From: Sedimenticola sp.
GTDB lineage: Bacteria > Pseudomonadota > Gammaproteobacteria > Chromatiales > Chromatiaceae
Direction of reading: 5' to 3'
Assembly (NCBI GenBank): GCA_026989135.1
Contig: JALSJZ010000182.1
Span: 1-37,699, forward strand
Length of the DNA stretch: 37,699 nt
Below the pieces are notes generated by a model. The model did not search any database. It saw only the letters and a list, made by a program, of their open reading frames with translations, and had not been told where the DNA came from. The position numbers were made by a program, and so were the translations under genes. This document shows positions 9,286 to 17,678 of the stretch, in pieces; the first letter of the stretch is position 1; each line of letters begins with the position of its first letter.

Positions 9286-9917
9286 GCGCCAACCCGTTCC
9301 GGGTGGTCGATAAAGGGGTTCCGCTCTCCCTGAATCCGCTCAATGACCCGGTTACGCCGCAGCTCTTCATGGTCGGGCGGGTCATCCCGATGCCACTGCC
9401 GCAACAGCCTGGCCTGCCGGGGGAAGAGCCTCAGGCCGTATCGGGTCTGCATATAGAGCATGGCGCGGGCGATATTGCCGCGCACCGCTGGCCGTGGCTC
9501 TACCCGGCGCTTTTGTGGGTCGATCTCAAAGTCACATGATCCAAACCGGCGTGGTTCACCCGGCACCCTGCCGAAGGCTCGACTGCCACGCGCCTTGTTG
9601 ATCCGAGCCAGGGCCGGGTAGAGGTTATGCATATCGGCCTCTATCCGGTTGAACCGGGGGCTGCTGGCGCGACACTGACTGCGGCTGCCGCAATCAAGCG
9701 CCTTGGCCACCCAACCCATCGGGAAGACGTGCTCGATGTTGATTCGGCGCCCCTTGCGGGAGCCAAACGGCCGGTTGCAGTAGAGGGTGTTGCCGCCATC
9801 AGCGTACAGTTGTGACCAAAAGATCGACATATTCTTGAAATATGCGGTGTCGGGCAGCCTGGCTATCGCAGCTTCAGCAAACAGCAGAGTGCAACAGATT
9901 AAAAAAGGTTTCACCTT
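9279..9917 (-). CDS. Secreted endonuclease I (EndA/Vvn family)
   Basis: A DNA/RNA non-specific nuclease of the endonuclease I family, exported to the periplasm or outside. From the GTG at 9917 it is 212 residues and opens with a short signal peptide (VKPFLICCTLLFAEAAIA, cleavage likely after IA); a TTG at 9932 would add five residues. The catalytic beta-beta-alpha-metal region shows INIEHVFPMGW, then FNRIEADMHNLYPA, and four cysteines suitable for disulfides (near the CN, DCG, QCR and SCDFE segments). No strong ribosome site decides the start. The end overlaps the convergent ClC gene by seven bases. Likely use is nutrient scavenging from extracellular DNA (inferred). Confidence 0.88.
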   Translation of the reverse strand, partial: KVKPFLICCTLLFAEAAIARLPDTAYFKNMSIFWSQLYADGGNTLYCNRPFGSRKGRRINIEHVFPMGWVAKALDCGSRSQCRASSPRFNRIEADMHNLYPALARINKARGSRAFGRVPGEPRRFGSCDFEIDPQKRRVEPRPAVRGNIARAMLYMQTRYGLRLFPRQARLLRQWHRDDPPDHEELRRNRVIERIQGERNPFIDHPERVGAQ

Positions 9918-9928
9918 GTGGTTTCTTA

Positions 9929-10156
9929 TCAAGCAATAAAAGTCGGAAGCGGGACTTTAGTCCTGCCGATGCCCTGCGGGACTAAAGTCCCGCTTCCAAA
10001 AGAGTGTGGCAATTTGCCACCTGTGGGATGAGCGCTGCTGGAAGGCTGGTTATAGCTATCCATATCCAATGACGCGGGGAAAAAGGTGGCAGCCGCCAAA
10101 AAGAGCAGAATGACCACAATGCAGCTGGCAATAACAATTCTGACAGGAGTTCCCAT
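9929..10156 (-). CDS. Small single-pass membrane protein, hypothetical
   Basis: A 75-residue frame starting at ATG 10156 with a good ribosome site (AGAGG, five bases upstream). The first ~30 residues form one membrane-spanning or uncleaved signal segment (about VRIVIASCIVVILLFLAAATFF); the rest is polar and proline/serine rich. The last ~20 codons run through the palindromic repeat at 9945-9997, so the original C-terminus was probably changed by arrival of that repeat. I recognise no family. The start context makes it likely that it is translated. Confidence 0.5.
   Translation of the reverse strand: MGTPVRIVIASCIVVILLFLAAATFFPASLDMDSYNQPSSSAHPTGGKLPHSFGSGTLVPQGIGRTKVPLPTFIA
9945..9997. repeat. 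REP-like palindrome pair
   Basis: Two 19-base arms in perfect inverted orientation, 9945-9963 and 9979-9997, enclose a 15-base spacer. Each arm is itself palindromic around GGACTTTAGTCC; the right copy is the longer (GCGGGACTAAAGTCCCGC at 9976-9993). This head-to-head pairing of palindromes is typical of REP/BIME elements spread by RAYT transposases; no such transposase gene lies in the window. It sits between endA and the small membrane ORF and could also act as a hairpin in the transcript. Confidence 0.8.
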
Positions 10157-10238
10157 TACAACCTCTGGAGTGTTAAGTTTGGAGATAATTGTCGCACAAT
10201 TTGGCGTATGCTGATTATCTCAAACAGGAGCCGCAACC

Positions 10239-11750
10239 GTGACAGACAAAAAAGAACAAATCGTGATTGCAGATCTGATGGAGCAGAGCGGGGTAGGGTT
10301 TGGCACCAGCGGTGCACGGGGGCTGGTGGCCGATATGACCGACCGAGTCTGTTATGCCTACACCCTGGGTTTTCTGCAACATCTGGCCGCACAGGGAGTG
10401 GTAGCGACCGGCTCACAGGTTGCAATTGCCGGGGATTACCGATCCAGCACACCACGCATCATGGGTGCCACAGCACGAGCCATTGAGGCCTTGGGCTATG
10501 AGCCGATCCACTGCGGTTTTATCCCAACGCCCGCTTTAACGCTCTACGGCATCAAACATGCCATCCCCAGCCTGATGGTGACCGGCAGCCATATCCCGGA
10601 TGACCGTAATGGCATCAAATTCAACCGCCCTGATGGCGAAATCCTGAAGTGTGACGAGGCGGCTATCCGCTCCCAACAGGTTGAGATCCCGCTGAGTCTC
10701 TTCTCTCATGATGGAATGCTGGAGAGAGCACCCACTCTACCCGAGGAGAACCCGCAAGCCTATCGGGACTACCGGCAGCGCTATCTGGATCTCTTCCCGC
10801 AAGGGGCACTGCAGGGGTGCCACATTGCACTCTACGAACACTCATCGGTTGCCCGGCAGGTGATGGGGGAGATCTTTGAAGGGCTGGGGGCAGAGGTGAC
10901 CCGGCTGCACCGCTCCAGGGTCTTCATTCCGGTGGATACCGAGGCAGTGCGCCCCGAGGATATTGAGCTGGCAAAGAAGTGGGCGCTTACCCACAATTTT
11001 GACGCCGTGGTTTCGACGGATGGTGATGGCGACCGTCCGTTGATCAGCGATGAGCAGGGTAACTGGCTGCGCGGCGATGTTGCGGGCATCCTCTGCGCCC
11101 GCTATCTGCGGGCAAGCTGCGTGGTTACGCCGGTCAGCAGCAACAGCGCCGTGGAAAAGTGCGGCTGGTTTGAGCGGGTGGATCGCACCCGGATTGGCTC
11201 ACCCTATGTGATTGAGGCGATGCACTCCGCCCTGAGAGAGGGCTTCAACAATGTGGTCGGCTATGAGGCCAACGGGGGCTTTCTCACCGCAACCGATATT
11301 GAACTGGAGCATGGCCGGTTATCCGCCCTGCCAACCCGGGATGCAGTGATTGTCCCCCTCACGATACTGCTGCTGGCCAAAGGCGCAGACAGCACCATCT
11401 CAGAACTGCTGACACAGCTGCCACAGCGATTCACCCACAGTGACCGCTTGAAAAATTTTCCCACCGAGTTGAGCCACAGCCGGATTGCTGCACTAAGCAG
11501 CGGTGATTTTGATCGGGACAGCGCCGCTGTAGCGTCTCTCTTTGGGGATCACTTTGGCAGCATAAAACACCTCGATACGACCGATGGCCTGCGCATCACC
11601 TTTGAGAGTGACGAGGTGGTGCACCTGCGGCCATCCGGTAATGCGCCCGAACTGCGCTGCTATACCGAGGCCGACAGCGCCGCACGCGCCGCCGGGATGA
11701 ACCGGATCAGTATGGAGATTCTGGCCGGATGGGATGACAAATCAGGCTGA
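10239..11750 (+). CDS. Phosphomannomutase/phosphoglucomutase-type phosphohexomutase
   Basis: A 503-residue alpha-D-phosphohexomutase, a cytoplasmic enzyme moving phosphate between C6 and C1 of a sugar for sugar-nucleotide synthesis. It starts at GTG 10239 with AGGAG eight bases upstream. Visible are the N-terminal FGTSGARG near residues 21-28, the phosphoserine loop TGSHIP at 115-120 (Ser117), the magnesium loop DGDGDR at 261-266 and a sugar-selective loop GYEANGGF near 341-348. The C-terminal phosphate-binding loop reads RPSGNAPELR. Substrate (mannose or glucose) cannot be fixed from sequence; the GYEANGG loop is seen in mannomutase-like members. Neighbours give no pathway context. Confidence 0.9.
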   Translation: MTDKKEQIVIADLMEQSGVGFGTSGARGLVADMTDRVCYAYTLGFLQHLAAQGVVATGSQVAIAGDYRSSTPRIMGATARAIEALGYEPIHCGFIPTPALTLYGIKHAIPSLMVTGSHIPDDRNGIKFNRPDGEILKCDEAAIRSQQVEIPLSLFSHDGMLERAPTLPEENPQAYRDYRQRYLDLFPQGALQGCHIALYEHSSVARQVMGEIFEGLGAEVTRLHRSRVFIPVDTEAVRPEDIELAKKWALTHNFDAVVSTDGDGDRPLISDEQGNWLRGDVAGILCARYLRASCVVTPVSSNSAVEKCGWFERVDRTRIGSPYVIEAMHSALREGFNNVVGYEANGGFLTATDIELEHGRLSALPTRDAVIVPLTILLLAKGADSTISELLTQLPQRFTHSDRLKNFPTELSHSRIAALSSGDFDRDSAAVASLFGDHFGSIKHLDTTDGLRITFESDEVVHLRPSGNAPELRCYTEADSAARAAGMNRISMEILAGWDDKSG

Positions 11751-11816
11751 GGGTCTACAGTATTTTATCAAGGGCAGAAATGCTCAACACCAACTTAAAC
11801 TGGGGAAAAGATAACG

Positions 11817-12149
11817 ATGCTGCCACACTCCGATAACAGGAATTTCTTTCGCATGGAGGTCGAGTGCCCCGCACGCTTCCGGATTGAAGGGTCAGATGAG
11901 ACGGCCGGTGCCATTGTGAAGAACCTGAGCGGTGACGGATTGCTGCTCTGGCTGGATCACAAGGTTGAACCAGGCACCCGCCTCTCCATCATCATCGTGC
12001 CCGGCAAAAGCATCACACCGCCGCTCTCCATGGTGGTCGAGGTGGTGCGCTGCTATCCGCTGGAGACCGAAGAGGAGGGCAACTTCGCTGCTGCCTGCAT
12101 CATCAGGGACAAACTGGAGGCAGAAAAACTGGATAAGGATTTTCCTTAG
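11817..12149 (+). CDS. PilZ domain protein
   Basis: A 110-residue protein made almost wholly of one PilZ domain. It has RNFFR near residues 8-12 (the RxxxR cyclic-di-GMP contact) and NLSGDGLLL near 37-45, where the usual first aspartate of DxSxxG is asparagine. The remaining strands look like the PilZ barrel. The ATG at 11817 is preceded by GGGGAAAAG. It lies 66 bases after the phosphohexomutase; cotranscription is possible. It is the second PilZ protein in the window. Ligand binding is likely but the N-for-D change leaves some doubt. Confidence 0.8.
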   Translation: MLPHSDNRNFFRMEVECPARFRIEGSDETAGAIVKNLSGDGLLLWLDHKVEPGTRLSIIIVPGKSITPPLSMVVEVVRCYPLETEEEGNFAAACIIRDKLEAEKLDKDFP

Positions 12150-12172
12150 TCGGCAGACTCAAGAACCAAGGT

Positions 12173-12213
12173 TCAAGGCACAAGAAACGGCCTGCTTTTT
12201 TCTTGAACCTTGA
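12173..12213. terminator. Hairpin between convergent genes, probable terminator
   Basis: Arms TCAAGGCACAAGAAA (12173-12187) and TTTCTTGAACCTTGA (12199-12213) pair over 15 positions with two mismatches, with a T run (12195-12200) at the loop side. It lies between the PilZ gene stop (12149) and the stop of the reverse-strand dehydrogenase (12219), where a bidirectional terminator is expected. The T run is not in the classical downstream place, so confidence is moderate. Confidence 0.5.
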
Positions 12214-12218
12214 GCCTG

Positions 12219-13184
12219 TCACTGGATGACGCTATTCCGCTCCTCACCTCTTAGAAAAGCCTGGATGTTGGCGGTCAGCTCCTCCACCAGCCGTTGACGG
12301 GCCTCACGGCTGGCCCAGGCAATATGGGGGGTGACAATCAGATTTGGAATACCCGGTTCCAGCAGCGGGTTGCCTGCTGCTGGAGGCTCCTTAATCAACA
12401 CATCCACCCCCGCGCCACCGATCTTTCCTGAGCGCAGAGCAGCCGCCAGCGCAGCTTCATCCACAATACCGCCACGGGCGGTGTTGATCAGCAGTGCCCC
12501 TTTTTTCATCAGACCCAACTCCTTTTGCCCGATCAGATTTTTTGTATTTTCTGCCAGTGGGCAGTGCAGACTCAGCAGATCAACCTGCGGCAGCAGCACT
12601 TCCAGTGGGACTCGATTGGGCTGCGAACTGCCACCTGGGCGTTCGGCAACCAGCAGCTGCATGCCAAAGGCCTTTGCCACCTCCGCTACAGCACGACCCA
12701 GCTCGCCATAACCGACAATCCCCAAGCGCTTTCCAGCCAGCTCTTGAATCGGAAAATCGAGCAGACAAAACTGGCTGCTCCGCTGCCAGGCTCCATTGGC
12801 AACTGCCTGGCTGTAATCTGCCAGCCGGGTGGTGAGCGCCAGCATCAGACTAAAAACATGCTGCACCACAGAAGGGGTGGCATATCCAGCCACATTGGTA
12901 ACGCGGATGCCCAGTTCATGGGCGGCTTGCAGATCCACATTATTGGTGCCGGTTGCCGCAACACAGATCAGCCGCAGCTGCCTGGCCTGGCTCAGAGACT
13001 CCCGATCCAGAATAACCTTGTTGGAGATCACAATGGTGGCGTTGCGGATACGCTCAGCGGTTTCACTGGCGCGGGTTGCCGCATGCCATTGCCACTGCGG
13101 CAGAATCTGTTTAAGCGCGGCGAGATCAAGATCACCGCAATCAACCGTCTCCAGATCAAGAAAAACCCCGTTTTGCCCGTCCAT
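12219..13184 (-). CDS. D-isomer-specific 2-hydroxyacid dehydrogenase (hydroxypyruvate reductase-like)
   Basis: A 321-residue NAD(P)-dependent 2-hydroxyacid dehydrogenase. I start it at the ATG at 13184, behind an AGGT ribosome site; the frame is open further upstream but those residues do not look like the family. Motifs: the substrate loop VAATGTNNVDL at about 75-85, the Rossmann glycine motif GIVGYGELG at 155-163, catalytic Arg237 (NTARGGIVDE), Glu266 (DVLIKEPP) and His287 (TPHIAW). Arg-Glu-His is the complete catalytic set. The overall pattern resembles glycerate dehydrogenase/hydroxypyruvate reductase, but substrate is not decided. It diverges from the giant oxidoreductase at 13280, which also belongs to 2-hydroxyacid chemistry. 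Confidence 0.88.
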   Translation of the reverse strand: MDGQNGVFLDLETVDCGDLDLAALKQILPQWQWHAATRASETAERIRNATIVISNKVILDRESLSQARQLRLICVAATGTNNVDLQAAHELGIRVTNVAGYATPSVVQHVFSLMLALTTRLADYSQAVANGAWQRSSQFCLLDFPIQELAGKRLGIVGYGELGRAVAEVAKAFGMQLLVAERPGGSSQPNRVPLEVLLPQVDLLSLHCPLAENTKNLIGQKELGLMKKGALLINTARGGIVDEAALAAALRSGKIGGAGVDVLIKEPPAAGNPLLEPGIPNLIVTPHIAWASREARQRLVEELTANIQAFLRGEERNSVIQ

Positions 13185-13224
13185 ATACCTGCCCCGAATT
13201 TCTGCCCGCATCGATGAGCATGCT

Positions 13225-13230
13225 ATTATA
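13225..13230 (-). promoter_or_regulatory. Candidate -10 box for the hydroxyacid dehydrogenase
   Basis: On the reverse strand this reads TATAAT, about 40 bases before the dehydrogenase ATG at 13184, in the 95-base gap between the two divergent genes. No recognisable -35 box lies 16-19 bases further upstream, so an activator or only weak use is possible. On the forward strand the overlapping TGCTATTAT could serve as an extended -10 for the gene at 13280. Confidence 0.35.
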
Positions 13231-13279
13231 GCGCATTGTCTCCTTATAACTTTCACCTTGCCACCCACACCTCCCTGAT

Positions 13280-16200
13280 ATGACTGCACAGCAACGCATT
13301 CGCGAAATCCCCTATAACTACACCTCATTCTCTGACCGCGAGATTGTCATCCGCTACCTGGGGGAGGAGATGTGGCAGCTCATCGGAGAGCTGCGAGGCT
13401 CCCGCCGCACCGGGCGCTCGGCACGCATGCTGTATGAGGTGCTGGGCGATATGTGGGTGGTCAATCGCAACCCCTATCTGCAAGAGGATCTGGAGGAGAA
13501 CAAGCAGCGCAGAGCCGCACTGACCGATGCCCTGACCCACCGGCTGGATCAGTTCGAGGCACGCGCCGAGGGCAACGAACAGGCGCTCCGGCTGCTGAAG
13601 GCAGCGCGTGCTGCGGTAGAGAAATTTGCCAGCGAGCTGGAGCACAATCTGCAACTGCGCAAAAAGGTGAGAAAACAGCTGGGCAAGGTGACGCGCAGAG
13701 ACAATATCGACTTTGGCGGCCTGGCGCGTGTCTCCCACGCCACGGATGCCACCGACTGGCGTGTCGAGCACCCCTTCGTGGTGCTGCTGCCCGATACCGA
13801 GCGGGAGGTGGCTCCCATCGTCCGCGCCTGCATCGACGCCGGCCTCAACCTCATCCCGCGCGGTGGCGGCACCGGCTACACCGGCAGCGCCGTACCGCTG
13901 CATACCCAGTGCGCCGTCATCAACACCGAGAAGCTGGACCGGCTCAGTGAGATCGAATATGTCGAGCTGCCCGGCGTGGCCGAGAAGGTACCCACCGTCT
14001 ATGTGGGGGCCGGCGTAGTGACCCGCCGGGTGTCGGATCTGGCCGAGACCCAGGGGCTGGCCTTTGCGGTTGACCCCACCTCACAGGACTCCTGCACCAT
14101 TGGCGGCAATATCGCAATGAATGCCGGTGGCAAGAAGGCGGTGCTGTGGGGTACCGCGCTGGACAACCTCGCCTCCTGGTGCATGGTAATGCCGGACGCC
14201 AGCTGGCTGGAGGTGGTGCGACTCAACCACAACCTGGGCAAGATCCACGAGCAGGAGCTGGTCAGCTTCCAGATCAACCGCTACCAGACCGACGGCAAGA
14301 CCCCTATTGGCGGGCCAGAGTGGCTGGATATCCCCGGCGCATCCTTCCGCAAGGCGGGGCTGGGCAAGGATGTGACCGACAAATTCCTCAGCGGCCTGCC
14401 GGGGGTACAGAAGGAGGGGTGCGATGGCATCATCACCTCCGCCCGCTTCGTGCTGCACCGCATGCCGACACAGATGCGCACCATCTGCCTGGAGTTCTTT
14501 GGAGCCGATCTGGCCGGTGCCGTACCGGCCATTGTCGAGATCATCGACTACCTGAAGGGGCAGGAGGGCGTTGTGCTCTCCGGTCTCGAGCACCTGGATG
14601 ACCGCTACATCAAGGCGGTAAAATATTCGAGCAAGGCCTCCCGGCGCGAACAGCCCAAGATGGTGCTGATTGCCGATATCGCCAGCGACGATGCCGATGC
14701 CGTCGGCGCTGCCGCCTCAGAGATGGTGCGGCTCACCAACGCCCGTGATGGCGAGGGTTTCATCGCGGTCAGCCCCGAGGCACGCAAACGCTTCTGGTTC
14801 GACCGCACCCGCACCGCCGCCATCTCCGCCCACACCAACGCCTTCAAGATCAACGAGGATGTGGTCATCCCACTCGACCGGCTGGCCGAATACAGCCGCG
14901 AGATTGAGCGCATCAACATCGAGCAGTCCACCCGCAACAAGCTGCAGATTGCAGATGCGGTGCTGGCCTACCTGACAGATGATCTAAACGAAGCACACCT
15001 GGAGGGCAACCAGGCAGAGAGCGATGAGAACAGCGCCATTGTAGAGGCCAAACGGAGCGCCGCGCAGGAGATTGTACAGCAGGCGCAAAGACGCTGGCAG
15101 CAGATTCTGCAACGGCTGGATGAGAAGGCCGCAGCCCAGACCGAGCTGCTGACCGAGGCCGAGCAGCGCCAGATCAAGGCAGATGACAGCCTGCTGGATC
15201 TGCTGCTGCGGCGCGATCTGGTCATCTCCTACCGCACTGAAGTGATGGACGAGCTGCATGAGGTCTTCCCCGGCCGCGACATGGCACGGGTGCGCAGTCG
15301 GCTGGATGCAATCCATGCCGAGATCCGCAATGCCCGCCTCTTCGTCGCCCTGCACATGCATGCAGGAGATGGCAATGTGCACACCAACATCCCGGTGCAT
15401 TCACAAAACTATGAGATGCTGCATGAGGCCGAGCGCATCGTGGATCGGGTGATGGAGCTGGCCTGCTCGCTGGGTGGCGTTATCTCGGGTGAGCACGGGA
15501 TCGGCATCACCAAGGTGCAGTATCTGGCACCCGAAAAACTCCAGGCCTTTGTTGAATATAAAAGACGTATCGACCCGCAGGATCACTTCAACCGGGGCAA
15601 ATTACAGCCGGGTTCAGGGCTGGCACAGGCCTACACGCCATCACTCAGCCTGGTCAAGGAGGAGGCGATCATCCTGGAAGAGAGCGAATTGGGGGCGCTG
15701 AACGATGAGATCAGCCACTGCCTGCGCTGCGGCAAGTGCAAACCCGTCTGCCAGACCCATGTGCCACGCGCCAACCTGCTCTACTCTCCACGCAACAAGA
15801 TCCTCGGCAGCGGCCTGATCACCGAGGCCTTCCTCTATGAAGAGCAGACCCGGCGCGGACTCTCACTGCGCCACTTCGATGAGATGAACGATATTGCAGA
15901 CCACTGCACCGTCTGCCACAAGTGCGAAACAAAGTGCCCGGTAAACATTGATTTCGGCGATGTTACCATCCGTATGCGCAAGATACTGACTAATTCAGGA
16001 CACAAACGCACAAGCCTTGGCGGCAAGGCCGCGCTTGGCCTGCTCAACACCACCAACCCACACGCCATTCGCTACCTGCGCAAGGGGTTGGCAGAGTGGG
16101 GCTTCAAGAGCGTCAATATGGCCCACACTGCAGCCAAAACCGTGGGGCTGCTGGGCGGCAAGGATCAGATCCCGTCCGCAACCACCGGCAAGCCTCAAAA

Positions 16201-17107
16201 CCACATTATCAATCTGGTGCGGCGCCCCCTGCGGGTGGAGGTTCCAAAATTCACCACCCGCGCCCTGCTGGGGCTGGAGGCCAAGGGCGAGGTGCCGATC
16301 CTGCGTGACCCCCAAAAGGTCAATGATGACTCCGATGCCGTCTTTTACTTCCCCGGCTGCGGCTCCGAGCGCCTCTTCAGTGACATCTCCATGGCCACAC
16401 TGGCGATGCTCTACGAGATCGGCGTCGAAACAGTGCTGCCCCCCGGCTACCTCTGCTGTGGCTATCCGCAGATATCAGTCGGGCAGCACGAGGTGGGGCA
16501 TCGTATCTCCACCGAAAACCGGGTGCTCTTCCACCGCATCGCCAACACCCTCAACTACATGGATATCAAGACCGTGGTGCTCTCCTGCGGCACCTGTATG
16601 GATCAGCTGCTGACCTATGAGTTTGAGAAGATCTTCCCCGGTTGCCGCCTGCTGGATATTCACGAATACCTGCTCGAAAAAGGAGCCACCCTGGATGAAG
16701 AGAGCGGACAACGCTTCCTCTTCCACGACCCCTGTCACAGCCCGATGAAACACAAAGACCCACTGCAGGTGGCCAGCCAGCTGATGGGGGCTGAAGTGGT
16801 GTTGAGTGAGCGCTGCTGCGGTGAGGCCGGCACCCTTGGCACCACCCGTCCGGACATCTCCCGCCAGATCCGTTTTCGTAAATCCGAGGAGCTGAAAAAG
16901 GGGATGGAACAGCTGGGTGGCGGCAAGATGAAACTGCTCACCTCCTGTCCCGCCTGCCAGCAGGGACTCTCCCGCTATGCTGATGAGACCGGGATGGAGG
17001 CAGGCTTTCTGGTGGTAGAGCTGGCCAAGGCCTACCTGGGTGAAGGTTGGCAAAAGGTATTTATTGAAAAAGCCCGTAGAGGAGGGATTGAGAAGGTGCT
17101 TTTGTAG
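13280..17107 (+). CDS. DUF3683 FAD-linked oxidase / Fe-S / CCG-domain oxidoreductase, 1275 residues
   Basis: One very long frame joining: a DUF3683 segment (about 1-110); a PCMH-type FAD domain (about 160-400; [11 protein letters not shown] near 192-202); an FAD-oxidase C-terminal domain with [10 protein letters not shown] near 692-701 and GEHGIG near 737; two 4Fe-4S motifs, [11 protein letters not shown] near 813 and [12 protein letters not shown] near 875; and two CCG repeats with PGCG...LCCGYP (about 1025-1060) and DPCH...CCGEAG (about 1149-1182). A charged, probably coiled-coil insertion lies at about 560-650. It equals a GlcD-type dehydrogenase fused to a GlcF/GlpC-type iron-sulfur subunit, so it probably oxidises a 2-hydroxyacid and passes electrons towards quinone. 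The substrate is unknown. No clear ribosome site precedes the ATG. Confidence 0.9.
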   Translation: MTAQQRIREIPYNYTSFSDREIVIRYLGEEMWQLIGELRGSRRTGRSARMLYEVLGDMWVVNRNPYLQEDLEENKQRRAALTDALTHRLDQFEARAEGNEQALRLLKAARAAVEKFASELEHNLQLRKKVRKQLGKVTRRDNIDFGGLARVSHATDATDWRVEHPFVVLLPDTEREVAPIVRACIDAGLNLIPRGGGTGYTGSAVPLHTQCAVINTEKLDRLSEIEYVELPGVAEKVPTVYVGAGVVTRRVSDLAETQGLAFAVDPTSQDSCTIGGNIAMNAGGKKAVLWGTALDNLASWCMVMPDASWLEVVRLNHNLGKIHEQELVSFQINRYQTDGKTPIGGPEWLDIPGASFRKAGLGKDVTDKFLSGLPGVQKEGCDGIITSARFVLHRMPTQMRTICLEFFGADLAGAVPAIVEIIDYLKGQEGVVLSGLEHLDDRYIKAVKYSSKASRREQPKMVLIADIASDDADAVGAAASEMVRLTNARDGEGFIAVSPEARKRFWFDRTRTAAISAHTNAFKINEDVVIPLDRLAEYSREIERINIEQSTRNKLQIADAVLAYLTDDLNEAHLEGNQAESDENSAIVEAKRSAAQEIVQQAQRRWQQILQRLDEKAAAQTELLTEAEQRQIKADDSLLDLLLRRDLVISYRTEVMDELHEVFPGRDMARVRSRLDAIHAEIRNARLFVALHMHAGDGNVHTNIPVHSQNYEMLHEAERIVDRVMELACSLGGVISGEHGIGITKVQYLAPEKLQAFVEYKRRIDPQDHFNRGKLQPGSGLAQAYTPSLSLVKEEAIILEESELGALNDEISHCLRCGKCKPVCQTHVPRANLLYSPRNKILGSGLITEAFLYEEQTRRGLSLRHFDEMNDIADHCTVCHKCETKCPVNIDFGDVTIRMRKILTNSGHKRTSLGGKAALGLLNTTNPHAIRYLRKGLAEWGFKSVNMAHTAAKTVGLLGGKDQIPSATTGKPQNHIINLVRRPLRVEVPKFTTRALLGLEAKGEVPILRDPQKVNDDSDAVFYFPGCGSERLFSDISMATLAMLYEIGVETVLPPGYLCCGYPQISVGQHEVGHRISTENRVLFHRIANTLNYMDIKTVVLSCGTCMDQLLTYEFEKIFPGCRLLDIHEYLLEKGATLDEESGQRFLFHDPCHSPMKHKDPLQVASQLMGAEVVLSERCCGEAGTLGTTRPDISRQIRFRKSEELKKGMEQLGGGKMKLLTSCPACQQGLSRYADETGMEAGFLVVELAKAYLGEGWQKVFIEKARRGGIEKVLL

Positions 17108-17134
17108 TGCAGCAGCCCCCTATGTTTAGCGTTG

Positions 17135-17303
17135 CCTAGGAGCCTGTCCGAGAATAGGAGCCACAGTGAGGAAAATCTGGATTTGGCCAGATTCCTCCGT
17201 TATTTTCGTTAAATATGCCCAATATTCGCCTCAAATAATGAAAAAATCTGACTCAAACCAGCTTCCCCTCACCATGACTCCTATTCTCGGACAGGCTCCT
17301 AGG
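17135..17303. mobile_element. MITE-like element with 26-base terminal inverted repeats
   Basis: Perfect 26-base inverted ends (17135-17160 and 17278-17303) surround about 117 bases with no convincing gene. Inside is a smaller imperfect hairpin at 17168-17197. The ends contain GAGCCTGTCCGAGAATAGG and include CTAG at each edge (17136-17139 and 17299-17302), compatible with a four-base target duplication of the YTAR type used by IS5-group elements. A non-autonomous derivative of an insertion sequence fits best; the parent family is not proven. It lies just after the stop of the giant oxidoreductase. Confidence 0.75.
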
Positions 17304-17334
17304 AGGCTGTCCGAGAACTCGGACAGCCTCCTAG
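17299..17334. repeat. Perfect 17-base palindrome abutting the MITE
   Basis: CTAGGAGGCTGTCCGAG (17299-17315), two A residues, then its exact reverse complement (17318-17334). The arms share CTGTCCGAGAA with the ends of the adjacent element, so this looks like two terminal repeats of a related element joined with the interior lost. It lies 26 bases beyond the sbtB stop and, read on the reverse strand, could serve as a hairpin for that operon's 3' end. Confidence 0.75.
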
Positions 17335-17359
17335 AAAGAGCCGTTAGACGTACGTGTGG

Positions 17360-17674
17360 TCAACTGCCCTTCCCCGACTTATCCGGCTTCACTACCGTTA
17401 CATCGCCTATATATACCATCACAGCATAATCCCTGTAATAGGTTTTGATAATATGCTCGGCAATGGTATCAGCCAACTCTGTATCGCATATTACCTCAAC
17501 ACGAATGTTGCTATCCGTAGGCCAGCGGCCATCACGCACCCCCGTGTAACCTTTGCCGCGTGCATTGGTAATGGTGTAGCCACCTGCGCCCAGACGATCA
17601 AAATCATCGATCAAGGTATGTTCCAGTGCAGACTCCGTAATGATAGTTATTAGTTTAGTTCTGCGAGTAAACAC
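17360..17674 (-). CDS. sbtB: PII-like protein SbtB, regulator of the bicarbonate transporter
   Basis: SbtB is a trimeric PII-like protein that binds adenine nucleotides and gates SbtA. I start it at GTG 17674, with GGGGG eight bases upstream and four bases after the sbtA stop; an upstream start would run into sbtA. The 104 residues begin FTRRTKLITIITESALE and contain GAGGYTITNARGKGYTGVRDGRW, the PII-like T-loop region, then IRVEVICDTELADTIAEHI and YYRDYAVMVYIGDVTVV. The C-terminal cysteine pair (CGPxGC type) of many cyanobacterial SbtB proteins is absent; the tail ends PDKSGKGS. Base composition is more AT-rich than the flanking genes. Family assignment rests on these motifs and on the sbtA context. 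Confidence 0.88.
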   Translation of the reverse strand: MFTRRTKLITIITESALEHTLIDDFDRLGAGGYTITNARGKGYTGVRDGRWPTDSNIRVEVICDTELADTIAEHIIKTYYRDYAVMVYIGDVTVVKPDKSGKGS

Positions 17675-17678
17675 AGTG

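Noticed and set aside
13159-13236. A 26-codon frame starting with ATG at 13236 behind AAGGAG on the reverse strand
   Set aside because: The ribosome site is only three bases from the ATG and the peptide resembles nothing; the TATAAT-like sequence lies within it, so chance is more likely.
17166-17429. An 87-residue forward frame through the MITE and the sbtB end
   Set aside because: It crosses two palindromes and runs antisense to sbtB; no family resemblance.
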